This document shows positions 16,107 to 24,590 of a DNA stretch of 64,000 bases, one piece after another. The DNA is from Verrucomicrobiota bacterium. GTDB lineage: Bacteria > Verrucomicrobiota > Verrucomicrobiia > Opitutales > Opitutaceae. The stretch is taken from NCBI GenBank assembly GCA_014584295.1, contig JACTNC010000045.1, forward strand, positions 1 through 64,000, given 5' to 3'. The notes under the pieces were generated by a model, which saw only the letters and a program-made list of their open reading frames with translations, ran no database searches and was not told the origin of the DNA. Made by a program: the position numbers and the translations under genes. The first letter of the stretch is position 1. Each line of letters begins with the position of its first letter.

Positions 16107-16799
16107 CTAGTCCGGCACACCGCTGATCGTGAGCGATTTTCCGTTGTCCCGGGCTCCCAACGCGAGAAGGAAGGGAACCGCCTTCTTTGCCCAGACATCG
16201 GCCTTCGGATAGGCGCTCGCGCCGTCGGCCCAAGCGATGCGCAACATGTCGGTGTCGATGATGCCTGGGCTGAGCGGTATGGCCGCCATGCCGTCTGGAA
16301 GATCCTCAGCCAGCGCCTTGGTCAGGCCTTCTATCCCCCATTTGCTCATGCAGTAGGGAGCGACACCGGCGGAGACACTGCGCCCCCAACCCGACGAGAA
16401 ATTCACAATGACACCCTTGCCGGCCGCAATCATTGCAGGAACGAAATGCCGGATGACGTTGGCAACGCCCCTCAGGTTCACGTCGACGAGTTGGGTAAAG
16501 GTCCGGTCCTCCTCCTCCCAGAGAGGCTTCGGCTCGTTCATGAGCGCAGCGTTGTTGATCAGCAGGTCCGGAGCTCCGTGGCCAAGGACATCTGCGGCCC
16601 ATATCCCCACTTTCACATCGTTCGCCACGTCAACAACCGAAAAGCCATGCGGCGCCGCATGGGTGAGGCGAAGATCGAAGATCCCCTCCCCGCCACGGCC
16701 ACATCCAAAAACAGTGTGCCCTTGGGCAATGAATTCCTCCGCAAGTGCGCGCCCGAGCCCACGCGTCACTCCGGTTATGACAATTTTTCTACCCGCCAT
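16107..16799 (-). CDS. Short-chain dehydrogenase/reductase
   Basis: 230 residues, classical SDR length. The NAD(P) site is ITGVTRGLGRALAEEF near the start and the NNA motif is LLINNAALMNEP. The catalytic serine and Y-x-x-x-K are FSSGWG and YCMSKWG. The C-terminal loop SPGIIDTDMLR binds cofactor or substrate. The substrate is unknown. The gene begins one base after exbD and ends eight bases before maf, inside the exb-tonB operon, which is an unexpected place for an SDR. Confidence 0.85.
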   Translation of the reverse strand: MAGRKIVITGVTRGLGRALAEEFIAQGHTVFGCGRGGEGIFDLRLTHAAPHGFSVVDVANDVKVGIWAADVLGHGAPDLLINNAALMNEPKPLWEEEDRTFTQLVDVNLRGVANVIRHFVPAMIAAGKGVIVNFSSGWGRSVSAGVAPYCMSKWGIEGLTKALAEDLPDGMAAIPLSPGIIDTDMLRIAWADGASAYPKADVWAKKAVPFLLALGARDNGKSLTISGVPD

Positions 16800-16800
16800 G

Positions 16801-17202
16801 TTATTGCCTCACCTGCATCACCACCTTGCTCAAGCCGATCTTTCGGCAGGCGTCCCACACTTCCGTCACTTTCTTGAACTGCGTCACCTCATCCGCTCTC
16901 ACGAGAACCGATGTGTCCTTGTTGATCTTCTTCACCTCCTCAAGGAGTCCCTGAAGATCCCCGAATGTGATGAGTTTGCCGTTGAAACTGATGCGGCCAT
17001 CCTTGTCGACGCCGATGGTCACCTTGCCTGCAAACTCATTCTTCCCTGCGGTGTCGACCTTCGGCACGTTGATGTTCAACTGCGCGCCAGAGCGGGCCTG
17101 CATGGTGACGTACGCAAAGAGCACGAGCATCACCAGCACGTCGATCAGCGGCACGAGCGGAAGATCGGGGCGCTTGCGCCGCCGGCGTATCACAACACTC
17201 AT
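16801..17202 (-). CDS. exbD: ExbD/TolR-type biopolymer transport protein
   Basis: 133 residues with one N-terminal membrane helix (LPLVPLIDVLVMLVLFAYVTMQ). The membrane Asp (LIDVL) is the proton-carrying residue of the family. The periplasmic part contains the usual VxRADExTQFKKV segment, here VRADEVTQFKKVTEV. The start overlaps exbB as ATGA. It works with ExbB in the proton channel that powers the TonB/TolA-like protein encoded downstream. Confidence 0.88.
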   Translation of the reverse strand: MSVVIRRRRKRPDLPLVPLIDVLVMLVLFAYVTMQARSGAQLNINVPKVDTAGKNEFAGKVTIGVDKDGRISFNGKLITFGDLQGLLEEVKKINKDTSVLVRADEVTQFKKVTEVWDACRKIGLSKVVMQVRQ

Positions 17203-17816
17203 CGCGTCACCGACTCGGCCTTCTCACCGGCATCCTGCGATTGCTGCGCCAGAACGCGCTCAAGCAACACATCCAACTGGGCGCCGCGCTTGTCCACGAT
17301 GCGCTGGAGAAACGTGCTTCCAAGCAGGGCCGGAAGCGCGATCGTGAGCCCCAGGATCGTCGCAGAAAGCGCATAACCAACACTCTCGGTAAACTTCACC
17401 GGGTCTGGCATCTTCGTGTCCGGATCGACCACCGAGAATGCGCCAAGCAGACCTGTAACCGTACCGATCAGGCCGATCAGCGGTGCCGCTGCATAAATCG
17501 TATCAAGATAACTGATACCTCTTTCCAGCTTGATCACCTCCAGCCGCGCGTACGCCTTCGTGGCCTCCACGTCACCCGTATGGCGACCCGCAAAGGTAAG
17601 AATTCGTCCGAGGGTCGAGCGCTTCTCCACCGGGGGCGTCTGCCCTTCAATCACCGCCTCGGCCAGTTCGTCCGGGATGACCACTCCGCGACGGAGGGAT
17701 ATGATGCGCTCGATGATGATATAGACCGCAGCGACCGAGCACAGGCCAAGCGGATAAATGAGTAAACCGGCCTCGCGAATGACACGCCCTAGGTCGATTG
17801 AAGTGGCTAGAATCAT
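17199..17816 (-). CDS. exbB: ExbB/TolQ-type proton channel (MotA family)
   Basis: Three transmembrane segments are visible: about residues 13-35 (LLIYPLGLCSVAAVYIII), then two in the C-terminal half (YLDTIYAAAPLIGLIGTVTGLLGAF and SVGYALSATILGLTIALPALLGS). The second carries the conserved G-T-V-x-G-L motif. The frame is open to 17912, but the MILATSIDLG start gives a family-like 205-residue protein, with an AGGGA-like site upstream. It is the first gene of the operon and overlaps exbD as ATGA. Confidence 0.85.
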   Translation of the reverse strand: MILATSIDLGRVIREAGLLIYPLGLCSVAAVYIIIERIISLRRGVVIPDELAEAVIEGQTPPVEKRSTLGRILTFAGRHTGDVEATKAYARLEVIKLERGISYLDTIYAAAPLIGLIGTVTGLLGAFSVVDPDTKMPDPVKFTESVGYALSATILGLTIALPALLGSTFLQRIVDKRGAQLDVLLERVLAQQSQDAGEKAESVTR

Positions 17817-17973
17817 AATTGGCTGTCCCTGAATGACGCCCGCAAACGGGAAAAGGTTCATCAAATTGTGGAAAGAGACGGCCATTTTCCCAAATACAGG
17901 GACTAACGCCAAGCTCTTCCGCTATCGCAATCGTCTAGCCCTCGCCGGCCATGAAAAAGGGTGACCGCCGCCA

Positions 17974-17999
17974 AGCACAGGCAGCCTATCGCCTGTGCT
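17974..17999. other. Perfect 9-bp stem-loop between exbB and leuD
   Basis: AGCACAGGC-AGCCTATC-GCCTGTGCT. It lies after the stop of leuD (both genes on the minus strand) and before exbB. There is no immediate T-run, so it may be a Rho-assisted terminator, an mRNA 3'-end stabiliser for leuCD, or a leader structure for exbB. Confidence 0.5.
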
Positions 18000-18038
18000 C
18001 AGCGCTTTCATGGAGGTGCCTGGAAAGATGCCCGAGCC

Positions 18039-18641
18039 TCAAGCCGCAAGATAGGGCAGCGTCTTCGCCCTCTCCGCGACGGCATTCCGGCCCTCAAGCA
18101 ATTCACCAATGGCATCCCAGCGGCCATTCACGAGCGCATCCCGCGCGCTCTCGCGAAGCGTCGCGCTGATGCGCTGACCGCCGAACCGGATCTCCTGCCT
18201 GACCAGGTCTAGGGTGACCTCGATCCCGGGGTTGGCCTCAACTGCGGCGGACAGGATGGCGATGTCCTCCCGCTTGGCCGACAGGCAGGGCATGCCGAGT
18301 GTCGTGCAGTTGCCAAAGAAGATCTCGGCAAAATTCTCGGCTACAATCGCCTTGAAACCGTACTTCTGGATCGCCTGGGGCGCGTGCTCACGCGATGAAC
18401 CGCAGCCAAAATTGGCGCCGGAAATCAGGATTGTCGCACCCTTGTAACGCGGATCATTCAACGGGTGGCTTCGATCTGATCCATCCGCGTTCTTCCGCAC
18501 GTCGTAAAAGAGGAATTCTCCGAGCCCGTCAAAGGTCACGCACTTCATGAAACGCGCCGGAATGATCCGGTCGGTGTCAATGTCATTTCCGGGGACCGCA
18601 ACGGCGCGACCGGAAACGGAGGAAATTTTTGCAAGCGACAT
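18039..18641 (-). CDS. leuD: 3-isopropylmalate dehydratase small subunit
   Basis: Small subunit of isopropylmalate isomerase in leucine synthesis, 200 residues, usual length. Family features are DTDRIIPARFMKCVTFDGLGEFLF near the start, FGCGSSREHAPQAIQKYGFKAI in the middle and FAEIFFGNCTTLGMPC. Together with LeuC it makes the heterodimer that moves the hydroxyl group of isopropylmalate. The gene follows leuC by 11 bases in the same direction. Confidence 0.95.
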   Translation of the reverse strand: MSLAKISSVSGRAVAVPGNDIDTDRIIPARFMKCVTFDGLGEFLFYDVRKNADGSDRSHPLNDPRYKGATILISGANFGCGSSREHAPQAIQKYGFKAIVAENFAEIFFGNCTTLGMPCLSAKREDIAILSAAVEANPGIEVTLDLVRQEIRFGGQRISATLRESARDALVNGRWDAIGELLEGRNAVAERAKTLPYLAA

Positions 18642-18652
18642 GGAATGAAATC

Positions 18653-20068
18653 TCAGTTGTTGAGGGAGAAGACTTCGCGGGCATCAGCCACCTGGCCCGT
18701 CACGGCTGCGGCTGCCACCATCAATGGACTCATCAGGATCGTACGCCCGGTGATTGAGCCCTGCCGCCCCTTAAAATTGCGGTTGGAGGAACTCGCACAG
18801 ATCTGATCGCCAATGAGCTTGTCGGGATTCATCGCCAGGCACATCGAGCAGCCGGCTGCTCGCCATTCGAATCCAGCTTCTGACAGGACCTTGTCGATGC
18901 CTTCCTTTTCACACTGGGCGGCAACAATCTGGGAACCCGGTACGGCGATGGCCTTGACGCCGGCTGCAACCTTTCGCCCCTTCACAAATCGCGCGACTTC
19001 GCGGAAGTCCGAGAGCCGTCCATTGGTGCACGACCCAAGGAACGCGACATCAATGCGTGTCCCCTTGATCGGGGCGCCGGGCTTGAGCTTCATGTAGGCA
19101 AGCGCCTCCTCGATGGATGCCTTCTCGTCGGGAGCACCCGCGCTCTTTGGGTCCGGAATGGATTCATTGATGGAGATTCCCTGGCCGGGATTGATTCCCC
19201 AAGTGACTGTCGGGGCAATGTCCGTCGCATCGATCCGGAACACATCATCATAGGTGCAACCAGGATCGGACGCATAGGATTTCCACAGGGCAACGGCCTT
19301 GTCCCACGCCTCGCCTTTCGGGGAATAGGGACGGCCCTTCAGATAGGCAAAGGTGGTTTCGTCCGGGTTCACATAGCCGACGCGGGCGCCGCCCTCGATT
19401 GACATGTTGCACACCGTCATGCGCTCTTCCATCGAGAATCCGTCGAAGACGTTGCCGGCATATTCATACGCATAGCCGGTCCCGCCATTGACACCCAGCA
19501 CACGGATGATGTGGAGAATGACATCCTTCGCATAGACGCCCGGACGCAGACTGCCATTCACCTCGATGCGCCTGACCTTCAGCGGAGCGAGCGCCATGGT
19601 CTGGGTCGCCAGCACGTCGCGCACCTGGCTTGTGCCGATGCCGAAAGCGATCGCACCAAACGCACCATGGGTCGACGTATGCGAATCGCCGCAGGCGATC
19701 GTCGTGCCCGGCTGGGTGATCCCCTGCTCGGGCCCCACGATGTGCACAATGCCCTGCCTGCCCGTCGAACGGTCGAAGAACGTGATGCCGAACTGCGCAC
19801 AATTCCTGCGAAGCTCGTCCATCATCGCCTGAGCCAGCGGATCACGATAGGGCTCGGCGAACTGATCGGTGGGTACGATGTGGTCCACCGTCGCGAACGT
19901 CCGGTGAGGCATCGCCACCTTCAGCCCGAGATCACGCAGCATGCCAAACGCCTGCGGACTGGTCACTTCATGGATGAGATGTGTGCCGATCAGGAGCTGC
20001 GTCTGGCCATTGGCCAGCGTGCGAACCGCATGGGCGTTCCAGACTTTTTGAAAGAGCGATTGTGCCAT
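18653..20068 (-). CDS. leuC: 3-isopropylmalate dehydratase large subunit
   Basis: 471 residues, standard length. An aconitase-type [4Fe-4S] enzyme: cluster cysteines lie in [14 protein letters not shown] and [11 protein letters not shown]. Substrate and cofactor motifs include [33 protein letters not shown]-like equivalents and [11 protein letters not shown]. Leucine biosynthesis, cytoplasmic. A LysR-type regulator gene is divergent 104 bases upstream. The other leucine genes (leuA, leuB) are outside the window. Confidence 0.96.
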   Translation of the reverse strand: MAQSLFQKVWNAHAVRTLANGQTQLLIGTHLIHEVTSPQAFGMLRDLGLKVAMPHRTFATVDHIVPTDQFAEPYRDPLAQAMMDELRRNCAQFGITFFDRSTGRQGIVHIVGPEQGITQPGTTIACGDSHTSTHGAFGAIAFGIGTSQVRDVLATQTMALAPLKVRRIEVNGSLRPGVYAKDVILHIIRVLGVNGGTGYAYEYAGNVFDGFSMEERMTVCNMSIEGGARVGYVNPDETTFAYLKGRPYSPKGEAWDKAVALWKSYASDPGCTYDDVFRIDATDIAPTVTWGINPGQGISINESIPDPKSAGAPDEKASIEEALAYMKLKPGAPIKGTRIDVAFLGSCTNGRLSDFREVARFVKGRKVAAGVKAIAVPGSQIVAAQCEKEGIDKVLSEAGFEWRAAGCSMCLAMNPDKLIGDQICASSSNRNFKGRQGSITGRTILMSPLMVAAAAVTGQVADAREVFSLNN

Positions 20069-20172
20069 GATAAAGGACGATGATTGGAAGGGAGAGACGG
20101 AGCGTCAACCCCGACAGCCCTCACTCTACCAGAACCTTGCCTTGCCGGGAAATGCTCATTTGTTCACCTGTG

Positions 20173-21183
20173 ATGCCTGAAAAGTATCAATTCTCCTTCG
20201 AACTCCGTCACCTGGCGGCATTTCGCGAGGTCGCCTTGCGCCTTCACTTTCGCAAGGCGGCGGAAGCGCTCGCCATCGCCCAGCCCGCGCTCAGCCGTGC
20301 CATCATGCAACTGGAAAACACCTTGGATGTCAGGCTCTTCGAGCGCACAAGGCGCGGGGTTGCCCTGACGCCGGCAGGTCATGCACTGCTGGAAAAAGTG
20401 GAGCCGCTGCTGCGGACGGTCTCGAGACTTCCGGAACACATGAAAGCTGTCGCCCTCGGGCAGACCGGCTCCGTCCGCATCGCCTTCAACGGCCTCGCAA
20501 TGGCAACCGTGCTTCCGGGTATCCTCCGAGAATTTCACAGGCGCCACCCCGGCATTCGGCTGGAGCTCAATGAATCTCCGACCTCGGCGCAGCTCGCAAC
20601 GCTCGCAGCAGGCGACGTCGATTGCGGCTTTCTGCACCCCGACTCGGTGACTCCGGGCCTTGCGACGCACCTTCTGCTGCGCGAGCGCAACGGCGTGCTC
20701 CTGCCGGCGGACCATCCGTTGGCGGAAAAGCCGGATCTGCGCTTGCGCGACTTGCGCGACACTCCGTTCGTTCTTTTTCCGCGGATCCACAATCCGGGTT
20801 TCTACGATCGCATGCTCGTTGCATTCTCCCGTGCCGGCATCGCCCCACGCATCCTCGAGGAGGTCTGGCCGAGGGCAAACGGCATCGGTTTCGTGCGAGC
20901 CGGCATGGGTGCGACATTCATGTGCCCGTCCGAAGTGCGCCAGTTGCCTCCCGAGGGCGTGCGCTTTCGCACGCTTGAGGGCCCGGCCCCTGAAAGCCGC
21001 CTCGTACTCGGATGGAATGCCACCGGTACAATCTCACCGGCATTGCAGGCGTTCCTCGACATCGCGAGGACCATTGCGGGAGTTCCACTTTCATCCACAT
21101 CGACGCGTAAGACTCAGGGTCGTTCCAACCCGGGGGCTGCTAATGCTCGGCGCCACCGGGCGCCTTCAACTCGGTCTGGGTGA
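20173..21183 (+). CDS. LysR-type transcriptional regulator, divergent from leuCD
   Basis: 336 residues when started at MPEKYQFSFELRHLAAF. The frame is open to 20080, but those residues are atypical. The N-terminal winged helix-turn-helix is clear (LRHLAAFREVALRLHFRKAAE, LSRAIMQLENTLDVRLFERT). The remainder is a periplasmic-binding-like effector domain. Divergence from leuCD over about 104 bases makes it the probable regulator of leucine isomerase genes and of itself. The effector could be an isopropylmalate-type intermediate, but this is inference. The last 44 bases overlap the convergent pcp gene. Confidence 0.85.
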   Translation: MPEKYQFSFELRHLAAFREVALRLHFRKAAEALAIAQPALSRAIMQLENTLDVRLFERTRRGVALTPAGHALLEKVEPLLRTVSRLPEHMKAVALGQTGSVRIAFNGLAMATVLPGILREFHRRHPGIRLELNESPTSAQLATLAAGDVDCGFLHPDSVTPGLATHLLLRERNGVLLPADHPLAEKPDLRLRDLRDTPFVLFPRIHNPGFYDRMLVAFSRAGIAPRILEEVWPRANGIGFVRAGMGATFMCPSEVRQLPPEGVRFRTLEGPAPESRLVLGWNATGTISPALQAFLDIARTIAGVPLSSTSTRKTQGRSNPGAANARRHRAPSTRSG

Positions 21184-21832
21184 GCGTCGTGCCGATGAGC
21201 GTCCGCACCGCCGCGATCTGTGCGGCGAGCGCCATGCAGGGCTGCCCACGCGTGGCGGCAGGCTGCTCCGGCAGCCAGGGCACATGGACAAAGCCCGCGC
21301 GGATCGCCCGGGATCTTCTGTCTGTTGCCAGGGTGTGCATCAGGTAATAGAAGAGGTGATTGCAGACGAACGTCCCTGCGGTTTGCGACACCGCCGCAGC
21401 CACCCCTTCGTTTCGGAGGCGGGTAACAATCGCCTTCAACGGAAGCGTGCTCCAGTAGGCCGTCGGGCCGGATTCCACCACGGGGGTGTCTATGGGCTGG
21501 ATACCCGCGTTGTCCGGTATGCGCGCATCATCCACATTGATCGCCACCCGCTCCACATGAATGCCTTCACGCCCGCCCGCGAGCCCAAGGCAGATGACCG
21601 CCACGGGACGGTGTTCTTTCAGATGTTCAGCCAAAAGTCGGCAGCACTCGCGGAAGACGCAAGGCAGCACCCGACCCACGACCCGGGTGGATTCTATTGC
21701 CGTCCCATCCAAGGCTCGCGCTATCTCACCCGAGGGGTTGAGCGTGTCATCGCCAAACGGCTCAAATCCCGTGACGAGTACGGATCCATGTGCGGATCGC
21801 ATCCTTCGATTGACCGTCGATTTCGTTCTCAT
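21140..21832 (-). CDS. pcp: Pyroglutamyl-peptidase I
   Basis: Cysteine peptidase of family C15 that removes N-terminal pyroglutamate (5-oxoproline) from peptides. 230 residues, slightly longer than the usual 200-215. The triad is Glu94 (HVERVAIN), Cys157 (TAGTFVCNH) and His183 (GFVHVPWLP). The start motif VLVTGFEPFG is typical. Met11 or Met1 may be used. It follows pxpA by 30 bases, so the released 5-oxoproline could be opened by the upstream-encoded oxoprolinase. The 3' end overlaps the LysR gene. Confidence 0.93.
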   Translation of the reverse strand: MRTKSTVNRRMRSAHGSVLVTGFEPFGDDTLNPSGEIARALDGTAIESTRVVGRVLPCVFRECCRLLAEHLKEHRPVAVICLGLAGGREGIHVERVAINVDDARIPDNAGIQPIDTPVVESGPTAYWSTLPLKAIVTRLRNEGVAAAVSQTAGTFVCNHLFYYLMHTLATDRRSRAIRAGFVHVPWLPEQPAATRGQPCMALAAQIAAVRTLIGTTLTQTELKAPGGAEH

Positions 21833-21862
21833 GCAGTGAATCCAATCGCGATACAGGAAACG

Positions 21863-22639
21863 TCAGGTTGCACGATCGCCTCCCACCCGCGCCGGTCCTG
21901 GCACCGGTCTCGTCAATGCAGGAGCGAGGATCGCACCATCGGCAAGCAGGGCCTGTCGTATCCGTCGTGCAAATACCACCGCATTCGCTCCATCGCCGTG
22001 CAGGCAGACCGTGTCTGCACGGACCTTGACGATGCGTCCATCGGTCGACCGCACAGTGCCTGACCTGGCTAGAGAGAGGACCTGTGCAACCGCGTCATTC
22101 TCATTCAAAATCAGCGCGTCAGATCGCGTACGTGGCGTAAGCGAACCATCTGCTTGGTAGCTGCGGTCCGCAAACACCTCCTGCGCGACCTGAAGCCCCG
22201 CCGTCTCACCCTCTTCCACCTGCACGCTTCCGGAAAGCGCAAACAGGATCAAATGGGGATCGCATTCCCGTACCGCGCAGGCCACTGCATGGGCCAAGGC
22301 TCGATCCTTCGCGGCGAGCGTGTAGAGCGCGCCATGGGTCTTCACGTGTCGAACTTCGGCAATTCGCTGCAGGTCTTTCACCTGCGACTTCACCAAGGCA
22401 TACACCTCATCTGGCCCCAGGTTGAGTTCGCGCCGGCCGAATCCCTCCCTATCCGGAAACCCCGGGTGCGCACCAACCGCCACGCCCAGGCTTTTCGCCA
22501 GTTTCGAGATGCGGAGCATTGTTTCTGGGTCCCCTGCATGAGCACCACACGCAATGTTCGCAGAGGTGATGAACGGAATGATCGCCTCATCCCCGCCCGC
22601 GCCTTCGCCGAGGTCGCAATTCAGGTCAAGGGTCACCAT
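21863..22639 (-). CDS. pxpA: 5-oxoprolinase subunit A (LamB/YcsF family)
   Basis: 258 residues. The start VTLDLNCDLGEGAG is the LamB/YcsF signature, followed by ANIACGAHAGDPETM, GAHPGFPDREGFGRREL and HVKTHGALYTLAAKD. With PxpB and PxpC it forms the prokaryotic ATP-dependent 5-oxoprolinase that opens 5-oxoproline to glutamate. It overlaps pxpC by 14 bases. Confidence 0.93.
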   Translation of the reverse strand: MVTLDLNCDLGEGAGGDEAIIPFITSANIACGAHAGDPETMLRISKLAKSLGVAVGAHPGFPDREGFGRRELNLGPDEVYALVKSQVKDLQRIAEVRHVKTHGALYTLAAKDRALAHAVACAVRECDPHLILFALSGSVQVEEGETAGLQVAQEVFADRSYQADGSLTPRTRSDALILNENDAVAQVLSLARSGTVRSTDGRIVKVRADTVCLHGDGANAVVFARRIRQALLADGAILAPALTRPVPGPARVGGDRAT

Positions 22640-23582
22640 GATGACTCATCTTCTCCGCGAGGCCCGCACGAAGCGCCGCAAACGCCGTGTCCATGACCCG
22701 GCGATGGTACTGCGCTTCCACTAAGGAAACCTGTTCGAAACGTATCCTCTGACGGGGCCGGAGGCGGGCCAGCCTGGGTATGTCCGCCGAAATAACCGTC
22801 GCAATTTGCGGATATCCACCGAGCGTCTGGCAGTCGGCCAGGAGAACGATGGGCTGGCCATCCGGGGGCACCTGCAGGGAGCCCAACGCTACGGGCGCTG
22901 ATATCATTTCCCTCGGCATCTCGCACCGGATCGGTTCGCCGGACAACCGCAATCCCATGCGATCCGACATGGACATCACCGTAAACTCCTCATTCCACAG
23001 CCCCTGCTGTGCAGCCTCTGCGAACCACTCGTACTGCGGCCCTGCGAGCACACGAATCACTTGGAGATCGGACAGTACATCGGGCACCATGCTGGCAGAC
23101 ACCGACCATTTCGCCCGCGGCTCCGCGACACCTCCGGATGGACCAACCGCCACCTGATCGCCTGCCCGCAATGCCCTTCCCTCGAAACCACCAAACCCGC
23201 CCGCAAGGTGGGTCGATCGGCTGCCAAGGACCAGCGGGACCTCCACACCCCCGGCAATCGCCAGATAGACCCGACCAGCCCGCTGAATGTTTTCCAGGGA
23301 AAGCTCTGCACCCGCCGGAAGACTCAGTTCGCGGAGCATTTCGACCCCATCCACTGCAGCCCCGGCCAGCGCGACATGTGCAGGCGCAAGAAACCGAAGA
23401 ACAGGACCGCGCGCGGTGCATTCAAGCCCTGCAGCGGTATCGTCGTTGCCAACGATCGCATTCGCCACCCGCAGCGCCATTGTATCAAGCGCTCCCCCAA
23501 CCGGGACTCCCGAAGAGCGCCAGCCCGGCCGACCCAGATCCTGAACCGTCGTCAAAATGCCTGGACGAAGCACCTCGATCAT
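22626..23582 (-). CDS. pxpC: 5-oxoprolinase subunit C (carboxyltransferase-like, KipA/AHS2 family)
   Basis: 318 residues. Typical features are IEVLRPGILTTVQDLGRPGW, GVPVGGALDTMALRVANAIVG and MSMSDRMGLRLSGEPI, and the end with VLLADCQTLGGYPQIATV and QRIRFEQVSLVEAQ. The cyclophilin-like fold is the same as urea carboxylase C-terminal domains, but there is no biotin domain here. The start overlaps pxpB as ATGA. Confidence 0.92.
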   Translation of the reverse strand: MIEVLRPGILTTVQDLGRPGWRSSGVPVGGALDTMALRVANAIVGNDDTAAGLECTARGPVLRFLAPAHVALAGAAVDGVEMLRELSLPAGAELSLENIQRAGRVYLAIAGGVEVPLVLGSRSTHLAGGFGGFEGRALRAGDQVAVGPSGGVAEPRAKWSVSASMVPDVLSDLQVIRVLAGPQYEWFAEAAQQGLWNEEFTVMSMSDRMGLRLSGEPIRCEMPREMISAPVALGSLQVPPDGQPIVLLADCQTLGGYPQIATVISADIPRLARLRPRQRIRFEQVSLVEAQYHRRVMDTAFAALRAGLAEKMSHHGDP

Positions 23583-24262
23583 GGAAGTCGCTCCGTTTCC
23601 TTGAATGTGGCCCTAGGGAGAAACCTCACCAAATCACCGGTCCTCAACAGACATGGCTCTTGGCGAGCGGGATCAAACAGCACGCAGGCCGTCCGACCAA
23701 TCAGATGCCATCCTCCCGGTGTATCCGAGGGATAGATACCCGTGAAAACACCTCCGATGCCGACGCTGCCCGGTGGAACCCGTGTCCGCGGCGTCGCACG
23801 ACGCGGAACCTGCAGGTCTGCAGGCAACCCCAGCATATAGGCGAAACCTGGCGAGAAGCCCATGGCTCCCACCCTGTATGTGATCGAACTGTGCCGCGCT
23901 ACCAGATCCTCCGGCCTCATCGTCAATCGAAGCGCAACCTCGATCAGATCCGGCGCACACTCCTCGCCATAACACACCGGAATCGTGAAGGTGCGACCAT
24001 TCTCCGCAACCCACGACACTTCAGTCATCGACGTGGCCGCTATCCACTCCGTCACACGCTGCATCGGATCCGTTCCTCCCACTCCGGTCGGATCAAAATG
24101 AACCGCAAGCGCCGAAAAAGCCGGTACGATATCGAGCACTCCATGCAGCCAGCGTGAACGCAACGCCGCAGCAAGCCGCGCCACGCGCTGTGAAGTCCCC
24201 TCGTCGATGGATTCACCCATCGTCACAAGGACACAGCAATCACCGAGATGCCGGTACTCCAT
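23579..24262 (-). CDS. pxpB: 5-oxoprolinase subunit B (KipI/AHS1 family)
   Basis: 227 residues. KipI-type landmarks are HFDPTG, TIPVCYGEECAPDLIEVA, GAMGFSPGFAYMLGLP and FTGIYPSDTPGGWHLIGRT, followed by PCLLRTGDLVRFLP. It is the first gene of pxpB-pxpC-pxpA-pcp. In Bacillus the KipI relative is a kinase inhibitor, but the complete pxp set here indicates oxoprolinase. Confidence 0.92.
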   Translation of the reverse strand: MEYRHLGDCCVLVTMGESIDEGTSQRVARLAAALRSRWLHGVLDIVPAFSALAVHFDPTGVGGTDPMQRVTEWIAATSMTEVSWVAENGRTFTIPVCYGEECAPDLIEVALRLTMRPEDLVARHSSITYRVGAMGFSPGFAYMLGLPADLQVPRRATPRTRVPPGSVGIGGVFTGIYPSDTPGGWHLIGRTACVLFDPARQEPCLLRTGDLVRFLPRATFKETERLP

Positions 24263-24590
24263 TTTTCAATACTGCATGAAGTGAAAGGACATCTCAAGTC
24301 CCACGCGGCGCCCTTGGGGAAACTCAACAGGCCACAGGACATCGTGCTGTTCCGCGACTCTCGATTCCGCGCGCCTGCGAGCCCACATGCATCTCAGGAG
24401 ACAAATTTCCGGGTAATTGAGCGCGCAGCCTGCGTTGTGCGTCATTGGATGCGACACGCTCCACAATCGTAACCCCTCAAATCGCGACCCGTTTTCGATT
24501 GCACGCAAACAAATGGCACAGTGAAGTTCAACGGATAGTTGGGCAGTTAGAGTTGAACTTTCTCTCAGGAGGCATGACGTCTCTAAGGTC
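24263..24590. other. 328-base divergent intergenic region
   Basis: Separates pxpB (-) from the lipoprotein gene (+). It should hold both promoters. I see no repeat, RNA gene or strong operator. A minus-strand frame (24266-24637) ends three bases before pxpB but has no recognisable domain and overlaps the start of the lipoprotein gene, so it is not called. Confidence 0.4.

Noticed and set aside
20069-20172. Leucine attenuator or riboswitch before leuC
   Set aside because: No leader peptide with leucine codons, no terminator/antiterminator pair and no recognisable riboswitch core in about 100 bases.
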